Source of the DNA: Tissierellia bacterium
GTDB taxonomy: Bacteria; Bacillota; Clostridia; Tissierellales; Sedimentibacteraceae
NCBI GenBank assembly: GCA_028700795.1
Contig: JAQVRY010000086.1
Span: forward strand, 1-6,220
Length of the DNA: 6,220 nucleotides
Direction of reading: 5' to 3'
Numbering within the stretch: the stretch's first letter is position 1; each line of letters starts with the position of its first letter. A program made the translations under genes and the position numbers. Under the pieces are notes generated by a model, which saw only the letters and a list, made by a program, of their open reading frames with translations, searched no databases and was not told the DNA's origin. Shown here one piece after another: positions 1 through 6,220 of the stretch.

Positions 1-2244
1 CAATATTGTCTTGAATTTGTGAATATAGGAGAGGATGTATACCTCTACTACTTATCTGATGGAGATATTCAGTCTATAGATATTGGATATCTTATAAAGG
101 ATGGCTTGCTGGAATATACAATAGATGGAGAAATCGAAGGTACACATAATATAGTGTATGTATTGAATAAGTTGAAGGATGTATATAAGAAACCTGAAAC
201 ACTAGTAGAGCATAGTTATGATCTGGTGATTGATGAAGAAGGTATTGAAAGAAGAGAAAATGAGATACTAATAGATGAGTATATGGCCAAATCAAACGAT
301 AATTTCGTTTATCTGGTATGGGGTCAAGATGATATTACTTATGAAGAAGGTACCGATACAGAAAAGCAATATCGAGAAAGACATATATATGCTGCCAGGA
401 AAACTTTAGGGGGAGAAAGTTTGGAATGGTCAGATCCTGTCAAGATTACTGAAGGTAAGGGAGCTAATTATAATGACCTAGATTTTGAAATACTCCCTGA
501 TGGAAAGTTGAGAATTGTATTTGTAAAGGGATTTTCCAAGGAAGAATATCTTGGGGGACAGTTGATGAGCGTTGAGGATATAAGTAATCGAATACTTATG
601 ACTGCAGATTATGATGTGAATGAAAGAAATACAATAGCTGAAATTAAGCCTCTTAAGGTACAAAAGCCCAATGATATTGTTTCCATTGATATTAGCGTAC
701 ATAATAACAGCTTAAGTCTGTTGAATAATATTACTTATGTGGTATTGCAGGAGTCAGAAGGAGTAACGACAATCATTGAAGGACAACTGAAGTTACGAGG
801 GGGAGAAAAGATAGATTTATCTGTGCCCTGGCAGGCACCGGATAAGCTTGAAGATGTTAGGCTTCGGTTAATAGTCAAAGATGGGGAAGATATACTGTGC
901 AGCCATGAACACAAAATAGCAACGCAGGCTGTTGTAGATGTTGTTGAAGCATATGCAAATTTTGCCGGTAGAAACAAAATAGTAGTATCGGGGTTTGCAG
1001 TAAATAATGGGAATATTAAGATAGATGATGCAGATATATTAGCTGAATCCTCAGGTGCAATTTTGGGAAGTGTGGATATTGGTGCAGTTAATGTGGGAGA
1101 AACAAAGAAATTTATAATGTTTGCTGATATAAATTCGGAATTGTTTGAAAGCAATGTGAATGAAGATGGCTCGGTAGAAGCAGCTATGGAACTTACTGTT
1201 CATTCTGAGACCGGAACAGGCTTACAATTGAGCCTTGATCGATATGCAGATGGTCAGGATATTTCTGTAATAAATAATATTAACAGTATTAGCCTAAAAT
1301 CAGACAAGAGTACGATTTTGGACCAAGTAACAATAGAAAAAGGAAGGGAAATTACTATCGAGCCTCAGCTCATCTTCTCAGATGAATCATTGCAAAGACC
1401 AAGAATTGTATATGAATCTAGTGATGAAGCTGTTGCAGCTATCAGTTCTTCCGGCAAATTGTCAGGTCAATCTCCTGGGACTGCGGTTATTACAGCATAT
1501 GCCATACCTCAGATAAATAGTATTATCTTGTTAAAGGATAATGTTATTAAAGTTGACAATTTAGAGACACTGCCAGACGAGGCAGTTAAGATAAAGAGTT
1601 TCCTTGTGAACGTAACAAGATCGGGAAGGGATGCAGGTGATAAAGATAATTTTAGCGAACCGATTAAACCCGAAGAGCCTACTAATGGCAATAAAATAAC
1701 TTTTAAAGATGTGGCTGAAGATGCCTGGTATTATGATGCAGTTAGTTTTATAGCAGCCAAAGGAGTTACTTTAGGTACGGGTGACGGATATTTCAGTCCT
1801 GAAGCAAAACTAACCAGAGGTCAGTTCATTGTCATGATTATGCGAGCATATGGAATAAATCCACACGAAAGTTCCGATGAAAATTTTGCTGATGCTGGTG
1901 ACACCTATTATACGGGATATCTGGCAGCAGCAAAAAGATTAGGTATATCAAAGGGTGTGGGAAATGATCTATTCGGTCCAGAAAATAACATTACAAGACA
2001 GGAAATGTTCACTTTATTGTATAGATTATTAGAAGTTTTAGGTGAATTGCCAATAAAAATGACAGGATCTACAATTTCAAGTTATAGTGATGCAGACCAA
2101 ATAGATTTTTGGGCAAAAGACGCTATGACAAAATTTATTGAAAGCGGAATCATTCAGGGAAGCGGTCAGGAAATAAGCCCCAAAGATACGACTAACAGGG
2201 CACAGATGGCACAGGTTTTATACAATCTATTAAAAAGTAAATAG
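1..2244 (+). CDS. SLH-domain surface protein with Big_2 domain (5'-truncated by window edge)
   Basis: This is the C-terminal part of a large cell-surface protein predicted to bind the secondary cell-wall polymer non-covalently. The frame is open to base 1. A GTG at 19 could initiate but has no ribosome binding site and no signal peptide after it, so I read the gene as starting upstream of the window. In order: a sialidase/propeller-like stretch (about 290-560, with WSDPVKIT and DFEILPDGKLRIVFVK); two beta-rich segments resembling CARDB/Ig-like folds (about 640-910 and 925-1250, weak); a Big_2 domain (about 1285-1500, with YESSDEAVAAISSSGKLSG followed by PGTAVITAYA); a linker rich in Asp, Pro and Glu; and three SLH repeats (about 1702-1857, 1882-2043, 2083-2235). 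The SLH repeats keep FKDV/FADA/YSDA openings and the conserved Arg (LTRGQF, ITRQEM, TNRAQM), but the classical TRAE tetrapeptide is altered in all three. The SLH and Big_2 calls are firm. The enzymatic or adhesive role is unknown because the N-terminus is missing. Confidence 0.9.
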   Translation, partial: QYCLEFVNIGEDVYLYYLSDGDIQSIDIGYLIKDGLLEYTIDGEIEGTHNIVYVLNKLKDVYKKPETLVEHSYDLVIDEEGIERRENEILIDEYMAKSNDNFVYLVWGQDDITYEEGTDTEKQYRERHIYAARKTLGGESLEWSDPVKITEGKGANYNDLDFEILPDGKLRIVFVKGFSKEEYLGGQLMSVEDISNRILMTADYDVNERNTIAEIKPLKVQKPNDIVSIDISVHNNSLSLLNNITYVVLQESEGVTTIIEGQLKLRGGEKIDLSVPWQAPDKLEDVRLRLIVKDGEDILCSHEHKIATQAVVDVVEAYANFAGRNKIVVSGFAVNNGNIKIDDADILAESSGAILGSVDIGAVNVGETKKFIMFADINSELFESNVNEDGSVEAAMELTVHSETGTGLQLSLDRYADGQDISVINNINSISLKSDKSTILDQVTIEKGREITIEPQLIFSDESLQRPRIVYESSDEAVAAISSSGKLSGQSPGTAVITAYAIPQINSIILLKDNVIKVDNLETLPDEAVKIKSFLVNVTRSGRDAGDKDNFSEPIKPEEPTNGNKITFKDVAEDAWYYDAVSFIAAKGVTLGTGDGYFSPEAKLTRGQFIVMIMRAYGINPHESSDENFADAGDTYYTGYLAAAKRLGISKGVGNDLFGPENNITRQEMFTLLYRLLEVLGELPIKMTGSTISSYSDADQIDFWAKDAMTKFIESGIIQGSGQEISPKDTTNRAQMAQVLYNLLKSK

Positions 2245-2277
2245 GGTAAAATTGTAATGTCTATTTGATTAACAATA

Positions 2278-2305
2278 AAGGGGGCTAACAGATAGCCCTT
2301 TTATT
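2278..2305 (+). terminator. Rho-independent terminator after the SLH protein gene
   Basis: A stem of GGGCTA (2282-2287) pairs with TAGCCC (2293-2298) around a 5-base ACAGA loop. It is extended outward by two G-T wobbles and two A-T pairs and runs into TTTTATTATT. It lies 33 bases after the stop codon of the SLH gene, as expected for an intrinsic terminator ending that unit. Confidence 0.85.
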
Positions 2306-2331
2306 ATTCATAAAATAGATTATAATAAACT

Positions 2332-2351
2332 TGTCTTAGAATAAAAAGACA
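2332..2351. promoter_or_regulatory. Inverted repeat next to the -35 box, candidate operator
   Basis: TGTCTT (2332-2337) and AAGACA (2346-2351) form a perfect 6-base inverted repeat with an 8-base AT-rich spacer. The right arm ends immediately before the -35-like hexamer at 2352. The position would suit a repressor or activator site, but a 6-base repeat can arise by chance in AT-rich DNA and I do not recognise it as a known operator. It is not followed by a U-run, so it is not a terminator. Confidence 0.3.
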
Positions 2352-2380
2352 GTGAAATTATCATTAACATATGCTATAAT
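2352..2380 (+). promoter_or_regulatory. Sigma-A-type promoter (extended -10) for the DUF3810 gene
   Basis: The -10 box TATAAT at 2375-2380 matches the consensus exactly and is preceded by TGC, giving an extended -10 (TGnTATAAT). A -35-like GTGAAA (4 of 6 matches to TTGACA) lies at 2352-2357 with a 17-base spacer. Transcription should begin near 2387, leaving a leader of roughly 23 bases that contains only the ribosome binding site. Confidence 0.75.
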
Positions 2381-2409
2381 TCTATTAATATTTTTGGAAG
2401 GGGAAGAAG

Positions 2410-3489
2410 ATGAAAAAGAGATGGCTTTTCCTATGGTTATGGTTGATACCCATATCTGTTCTATTAACTGTTATAGCAAAGAAAAATCCAGATTTTGCAG
2501 AATATTATTCTCTTAACATCTATCCATTTTTTGTTAGAGCCTTTGGGTTTTTTTCATCTAAAATTATTGAATCCACAACAGAAATAATAATTTTTGTACT
2601 TATTATTGCCATATTAATATTAACAGTTGTAATTATAATAGGAAGTATGAAGTATAAAACATTGAAATATATTAAAATATACATTTTTGGATTAGTATCA
2701 TTTTTTTCTGTTATGTATTTTGTGTTTGTTTTATTTTGCGGAATAAACTATTATAGATATGAATTCACCAACTACAGCGGCTTAGAAATCAAAAAGTCTT
2801 CAACTGAGGAATTGATTGAGCTTTGTGAATTACTCGTTGAAGATGCCAATGAATACAGGGCAAAATTAGACACCCATGAAGGCACTGTAAAGTTATCCGA
2901 TGATAATTATTACGGAACTGCTAAGAGAGCTGGGAATTCAATGGATAAACTGTCCCAAGAATATAAAATATTAAAGGGAAATTTCTCTTCACCTAAACCT
3001 GTGAGACAGTCCAAGATAATGTCCTATTTTAATATTACAGGAGTATTTTTCCCCTTTACATTTGAAGCTAATGTGAATGTCCATATACCTCCCTATCAAA
3101 TTCCTTCCGTGATGCTTCATGAATTGGTGCATTTAAGAGGATTCATGAGGGAAGATGAAGCAAATTTTATATCCTATTTGGCTAGCATTAAATCCGGATA
3201 TGATGATTTCTATTACAGCGGTACCATGTCAGCCTTGACCCATTCAATGAACGCCCTTTATTCAACGGATTACGATGAGTTTGTAAGACTGTATAGTTTA
3301 TATTCCGAAGATGTGAGAAAAGATATAGATTTTTCAAGAAACTACTGGAAACAGTTTGATACAAAAATTGCAGATGCAGCCAATAGAGTAAATGACGTTT
3401 ATTTAAAGGCACACAATCAAGAGGACGGAGTAAGAAGCTACGGAAGAATGGTGGATTTACTTTTGGCATATTACAGACAAGAGGCATAA
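2410..3489 (+). CDS. DUF3810 family membrane-bound putative zinc metallopeptidase
   Basis: The protein has 359 residues. The ATG at 2410 is preceded by AAGGGGA (2398-2404) with a 5-base gap. Three hydrophobic segments lie near residues 5-23, 57-78 and 90-111. Basic residues at the N-terminus (KKR) and in the second loop (KYKTLKYIK, 81-89) predict an N-in topology with the C-terminal domain outside the membrane. That domain holds HELVHLRGFMREDEANF (237-253). His237, Glu238 and His241 form a gluzincin-type HExxH zinc site, Gly244 is conserved, and Glu248 or Glu250 is the likely third ligand region before the Ala-Asn pair. This arrangement is the hallmark of DUF3810, a family without an established substrate. 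All expected motif residues are present, so the enzyme is probably active, but peptidase activity is inferred only from the motif. It appears to be transcribed from the promoter at 2352-2380 and to share a transcript with the DUF1540 gene downstream. Confidence 0.9.
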   Translation: MKKRWLFLWLWLIPISVLLTVIAKKNPDFAEYYSLNIYPFFVRAFGFFSSKIIESTTEIIIFVLIIAILILTVVIIIGSMKYKTLKYIKIYIFGLVSFFSVMYFVFVLFCGINYYRYEFTNYSGLEIKKSSTEELIELCELLVEDANEYRAKLDTHEGTVKLSDDNYYGTAKRAGNSMDKLSQEYKILKGNFSSPKPVRQSKIMSYFNITGVFFPFTFEANVNVHIPPYQIPSVMLHELVHLRGFMREDEANFISYLASIKSGYDDFYYSGTMSALTHSMNALYSTDYDEFVRLYSLYSEDVRKDIDFSRNYWKQFDTKIADAANRVNDVYLKAHNQEDGVRSYGRMVDLLLAYYRQEA

Positions 3490-3532
3490 TAAAACATCTT
3501 TGGGATAAACTAAAAGCGAAAACCCATTGATG

Positions 3533-3539
3533 AAAGGAG
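3533..3539 (+). promoter_or_regulatory. Ribosome binding site that fixes the DUF1540 gene start
   Basis: AAAGGAG lies 5 bases before the ATG at 3545. Two earlier in-frame candidates, TTG at 3527 and ATG at 3530, overlap or precede this site and have no ribosome binding site of their own. The start at 3545 is therefore preferred. Confidence 0.85.
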
Positions 3540-3544
3540 TGCCC

Positions 3545-3853
3545 ATGGCAGAAATTAAGTGTACGGTAACAAATTGTTACTTTAATAAAAGTTTAGGCTG
3601 TACAGCTTCAACATTAAGCGTTGACGGAAGACACGCAGATGAAAGCCGTTCAACCAGCTGTCATACTTTTATAGAGCAGAAGCCCGGATTAAGAAGCTCG
3701 TTAGATGAACCCAAGAGCAACACAGATATATTGTGTGCAGCTGTGAAATGTGTTTATAATGAAGATGAGCGCTGTGAAGCAAATGACATTATAGTTAACG
3801 GAAAGAATGCAAGTGTTCCGGAGGAAACCTGCTGCAGTACATTTATGAGTTAG
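3545..3853 (+). CDS. Cysteine-rich protein with two tandem DUF1540 domains
   Basis: This is a 102-residue soluble protein with no signal peptide or membrane segment. It consists of two DUF1540 units, about residues 4-42 and 62-100, joined by a 19-residue polar linker. The cysteines of the first unit are Cys6, Cys11, Cys19 and Cys39, and those of the second are Cys64, Cys69, Cys77 and Cys97, so both follow the spacing C-x4-C-x7-C-x19-C. Each unit also has a V-(D/N)-G turn and ends in T-x-C-x-TF. The second unit carries an extra Cys96 beside Cys97. Four conserved cysteines per unit suggest zinc binding, but DUF1540 has no established function that I know of. The gene begins 55 bases after the DUF3810 stop, with no U-tailed hairpin or good promoter between them, so the two are likely co-transcribed. 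A terminator follows at 3886-3915. The family call is strong; the role is unknown. Confidence 0.9.
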   Translation: MAEIKCTVTNCYFNKSLGCTASTLSVDGRHADESRSTSCHTFIEQKPGLRSSLDEPKSNTDILCAAVKCVYNEDERCEANDIIVNGKNASVPEETCCSTFMS

Positions 3854-3885
3854 GTATGACTGGGTCAACCGCACAGAATGTATCC

Positions 3886-3915
3886 AAAAAGGATGGTGAC
3901 TAAGCCATCTTTTTT
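3886..3915 (+). terminator. Rho-independent terminator after the DUF1540 gene
   Basis: AAAAAGGATGG (3886-3896) pairs with CCATCTTTTTT (3905-3915) over 11 base pairs with a single G-T wobble, around the 8-base loop TGACTAAG. The T-rich right arm serves as the U-tract. The symmetric A-run before the stem could also allow some termination from the opposite strand, although no minus-strand gene is present here. Confidence 0.9.
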
Positions 3916-3918
3916 GTA

Positions 3919-3947
3919 TGTTTATAATAAAAATATTATGGTATAAT
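3919..3947 (+). promoter_or_regulatory. Extended -10 promoter for the stalk/beta-propeller gene
   Basis: TATAAT at 3942-3947 is an exact -10 box preceded by TGG, giving TGnTATAAT. The hexamer 17 bases upstream (TGTTTA, 3919-3924) is a poor -35, which is tolerated when the -10 is extended. The promoter begins only a few bases after the preceding terminator. Transcription near 3954 would give a leader of about 44 bases. Confidence 0.65.
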
Positions 3948-3983
3948 TAGGAACAAGATGTTATTTAAATTCGTCTAAGAAAA

Positions 3984-3992
3984 GAGAGGTGA
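3984..3992 (+). promoter_or_regulatory. Ribosome binding site deciding the start of the beta-propeller gene
   Basis: GAGAGGTGA shares GAGGTGA with the ideal anti-16S complement. It overlaps the GTG at 3989, so that GTG cannot be served by it. Of the two adjacent ATGs at 3995 and 3998, the second has the better spacing (8 bases from GAGAGG, against 5). The difference is a single methionine. Confidence 0.7.
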
Positions 3993-3997
3993 GAATG

Positions 3998-6220
3998 ATG
4001 AAGAAAACTTATAAAATTATTTTATTGACTTTGATTTTAATTTTGTGTTTTACTGTTACAGCTTTTGCTCAGGACGATATAAAAGTTTATGTAGATAATG
4101 AAAGAGTAGATTTTGATGTGGCTCCATTTGTGGAGAAGGGAAGGACATTGATACCCCTGAGGGGCGTTTTTGAAAAGTTAGGAGCTAAGGTAGATTGGAA
4201 TAAAAACCTTTTGGAAGTGGTAATTAAGGATGACAACAATGAGATAGAAATGATTTTAGGCAAGGACAAGGTAATGGTTAACGGTATTATCAAGGACATT
4301 GATGTGCCTACCAGGATGATAAACAGCAGGACATTTGCTCCCCTTAGATTTGCAGCTGAAAATTTAGGACACACAGTGAGCTGGGATGGAAACACAAGCT
4401 CGGTTTATATAACAAAGAATGATACTTTTCCTGTTGAAAAAATCATTTCAACTGTTGGAACAAAGGAAAATTTAATTGCGTTGTTGGAGTATAATTCAAA
4501 ACTCAACAATTATATTTGGATGGGCAGAACTCCTGTTGTGGGTATTGCTGAAGACTCTGTGGCTGAAGCTCCCCAAGCTCCGAAAGCCGAAGCAGAATCC
4601 CCTGTCTCCGACATGGATAGCTCAGATACAAATGTTCAAGTTGAAGGTGTTCAGGAAGGGGATATTATTAAAAATGATGGGAAATACATATATATTAATA
4701 CAAGCAGAGGCTTAAAAACAATTGATTCAAATCCTGTTGCTCCGAAAATTGTTAATACAATTCCTGTCCCCGAAAATACAGGTATAAGTGAAATTTTCAC
4801 AGCAGGAAATAAGTTGATTGTAATTGGTCAAAACAACTATTATCATATTATGAATGAGGTTGAGGCTATGGATACATCAATTAAGCCTTCAATAATGCCC
4901 TCAAGATACTATGAAGATAGAACAAATGTCTTAATTTATAATATTGAAAATATTGAAAAACCGGTACTTGAGAGAGAATACCTTTTTGACGGCAACTATT
5001 TATCCGGCAGAGTTATCGATGACAGTTTTTATTTGGTAAATAACAAGTATCTTAACTTAGGATACAGGTACTACGATAATAAGGATATTGATATACCTCT
5101 TCCATATTATACTGATGTGCTGAATTACGAGGATTATGAATTTGGATATGATGAAATTAAGTATTTTCCAAATTATATAAACACAAGGTACATGTATATA
5201 ATAGGAATTGATTTAAAAGATACACTGTCAAAACCTGATGTGGATGTATATTTAGGCGGTACAGATACAATTTATGTATCAAAGGAAAACTTGTATGCAG
5301 CGGTAGCTGATTATTCATATGATTACGAAATTCGTCAACTTGAGGAGTTTAGACCTGAATATACTACAAGTACGGTAATCTATAAATTTGGATTGAAAGA
5401 CGGCAAAATAGGTACAGCTGTCCAAGGCGAAGTTCCGGGAACTATAATTAATCAATTCTCAATGGATGAGCATAACAATAACTTTAGAATTGCAACTACT
5501 ACAGATGATATGTGGAGCGGTAAATCCAAAAACAATGTATATATTTTAGATGAAAGCTTAAAAGCTTTGGGAAAATTAGAAGGTTTGGCTGAAGGTGAAA
5601 GAATTTACAGCACACGTTTTGCCGGAGACAGAATGTACATGGTTACATTCAGACAAGTTGACCCGTTGTTTGTAATTGATACTTCAAATCCAAGAGCTCC
5701 GGAGTTAAAAGGAATGCTTAAAATACCGGGATACAGCACATATCTTCATATGGTTGATGAAAACCACATTTTAGGTTTTGGGTATGATACGGAAGAAAAC
5801 CAATGGGGTGGAACTGTAAACGGCGGCTTAAAAATTTCAATGTTTGATGTTTCAAATGTGAATAAACCCAAAGAAACATTTACGGAAATAATAGGGAAAT
5901 CGGGATCGTATTCGGAGCTGCTGTATAATCACAAGGCATTGATGTTTTCTTTAAATAAGGGATTAATGGCATTTCCTGTAAACAGGGCTTCGGAAAATTA
6001 TAAAAGCGATTTTAGCGGAGCATATGTATATAATGTTTCTAATGACAGCATAAGTTTAAGAAATATAATAACCCACAAGGAAACTGAATCTCAATCCTAC
6101 GGAGATAATATCAAAAGGATAATCTACATTGGTGATTATTTGTACACATTCTCCGAAAATGAAATGCAGGTTCACAATATCAGTACAAATAAAAAGGTTA
6201 ATGAGCTGCTAATAAAATAA
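3998..6220 (+). CDS. Secreted stalk-domain (copper amine oxidase N-like) beta-propeller protein
   Basis: The protein has 740 residues and is complete; its TAA is the last codon of the window. ATG 3995 is an alternative start. Residues 1-24 form a signal peptide with a KK n-region, a long Leu/Ile core and a likely cut after TAFA. Residues about 28-140 are a copper-amine-oxidase-N/stalk domain (PF07833 type) with the paired motifs GRTLIPLRGVFEKLGAKVDW (48-67) and SRTFAPLRFAAENLGHTVSW (110-129). An Ala/Pro/Glu/Ser-rich linker follows (about 186-209). From residue 211 the sequence matches the secreted beta-propeller family (PF09826 type). It opens with NVQVEGVQEGDIIK (212-225) and carries the signature GERIYSTRFAGDRMYMVTF followed by RQVDPLFVIDTSNP near 533-565, a later FDVSN blade motif, and a final strand close to the C-terminus. 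The stalk domain, despite its name, does not imply copper or amine oxidation. No SLH, LPXTG or lipobox is visible, so its surface retention is unexplained. The ligand or activity is unknown. Confidence 0.92.
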   Translation: MKKTYKIILLTLILILCFTVTAFAQDDIKVYVDNERVDFDVAPFVEKGRTLIPLRGVFEKLGAKVDWNKNLLEVVIKDDNNEIEMILGKDKVMVNGIIKDIDVPTRMINSRTFAPLRFAAENLGHTVSWDGNTSSVYITKNDTFPVEKIISTVGTKENLIALLEYNSKLNNYIWMGRTPVVGIAEDSVAEAPQAPKAEAESPVSDMDSSDTNVQVEGVQEGDIIKNDGKYIYINTSRGLKTIDSNPVAPKIVNTIPVPENTGISEIFTAGNKLIVIGQNNYYHIMNEVEAMDTSIKPSIMPSRYYEDRTNVLIYNIENIEKPVLEREYLFDGNYLSGRVIDDSFYLVNNKYLNLGYRYYDNKDIDIPLPYYTDVLNYEDYEFGYDEIKYFPNYINTRYMYIIGIDLKDTLSKPDVDVYLGGTDTIYVSKENLYAAVADYSYDYEIRQLEEFRPEYTTSTVIYKFGLKDGKIGTAVQGEVPGTIINQFSMDEHNNNFRIATTTDDMWSGKSKNNVYILDESLKALGKLEGLAEGERIYSTRFAGDRMYMVTFRQVDPLFVIDTSNPRAPELKGMLKIPGYSTYLHMVDENHILGFGYDTEENQWGGTVNGGLKISMFDVSNVNKPKETFTEIIGKSGSYSELLYNHKALMFSLNKGLMAFPVNRASENYKSDFSGAYVYNVSNDSISLRNIITHKETESQSYGDNIKRIIYIGDYLYTFSENEMQVHNISTNKKVNELLIK

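Noticed and set aside
19..21. GTG as the true start of the SLH protein
   Set aside because: There is no ribosome binding site upstream, no signal peptide follows, and the frame stays open to base 1. An exported wall protein should have a signal peptide, so the start must lie outside the window.
735..1154. Open frame of 139 codons on the minus strand inside the SLH gene
   Set aside because: It lies wholly antisense to a well-supported gene and encodes a low-complexity Ser/Thr-rich product with no recognisable domain. It is a shadow of the AT-rich coding strand.
2321..2326. A second TATAAT as an additional promoter for the DUF3810 gene
   Set aside because: A -35 with normal spacing would fall inside the right arm of the upstream terminator and has no match to TTGACA. 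The extended -10 at 2372-2380 is far better placed.
3500..3526. TGGG...CCCA pairing between the DUF3810 and DUF1540 genes as a terminator
   Set aside because: It has only four base pairs around a loop of about 20 bases, with no T-run after it, so it is unlikely to stop transcription.
3963..3970. ATTTAAAT palindrome in the leader of the beta-propeller gene
   Set aside because: An 8-base AT-only palindrome is expected by chance in DNA this AT-rich, and nothing around it suggests a binding site.
4046..4048. Cys17 in the signal peptide as a lipoprotein cysteine
   Set aside because: The preceding residues are Leu-Ile-Leu. The -1 position of a lipobox should be Gly, Ala or Ser, and the TAFA site seven residues later is a better signal peptidase I site.
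4476..4715. Open frame of 79 codons in another plus-strand frame inside the beta-propeller gene
   Set aside because: It fully overlaps strongly supported coding sequence across the stalk-to-propeller linker, has no domain signature and has no ribosome binding site that would favour it.

Overview
The window is AT-rich, and all four genes lie on the plus strand. AAAGGAG-type ribosome binding sites, U-tailed hairpin terminators, SLH repeats, a copper-amine-oxidase-type stalk domain, DUF1540 and DUF3810 together suggest a low-GC Gram-positive bacterium, most likely a Clostridia member. This is inferred from family content and style; the species cannot be named from the sequence.

Layout. Positions 1-2244 hold the 3' part of a large surface protein. 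Its frame is open to the left edge, so the true start lies outside the window. It has a sialidase/propeller-like stretch, two predicted beta-sandwich segments, a Big_2 domain and three C-terminal SLH repeats that should tether it to the cell wall. A hairpin terminator at 2278-2305 closes this unit. A strong extended -10 promoter (2352-2380) then drives a DUF3810 membrane protein with an intact HExxH zinc-protease motif (2410-3489). It is followed after 55 bases by a 102-residue cysteine-rich protein made of two DUF1540 units (3545-3853). No terminator or convincing promoter separates these two, so they are probably one transcript, closed by a terminator at 3886-3915. A second extended -10 promoter at 3942-3947 drives a secreted stalk-domain plus beta-propeller protein (3998-6220). 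This gene is complete, and its stop codon is the last three bases of the window.

Three of the four proteins are predicted to act outside the cytoplasmic membrane: a wall-anchored SLH protein, a membrane protease with an external catalytic domain, and a secreted propeller. The window therefore looks like ordinary chromosomal cell-envelope territory. I saw no mobile element, CRISPR array, tRNA, rRNA or recognisable defence system. The points most worth following are the DUF3810-DUF1540 pairing, the exact duplication of cysteine spacing in the DUF1540 protein, and an inverted repeat abutting the DUF3810 promoter. None of these amounts to a demonstrated new system.
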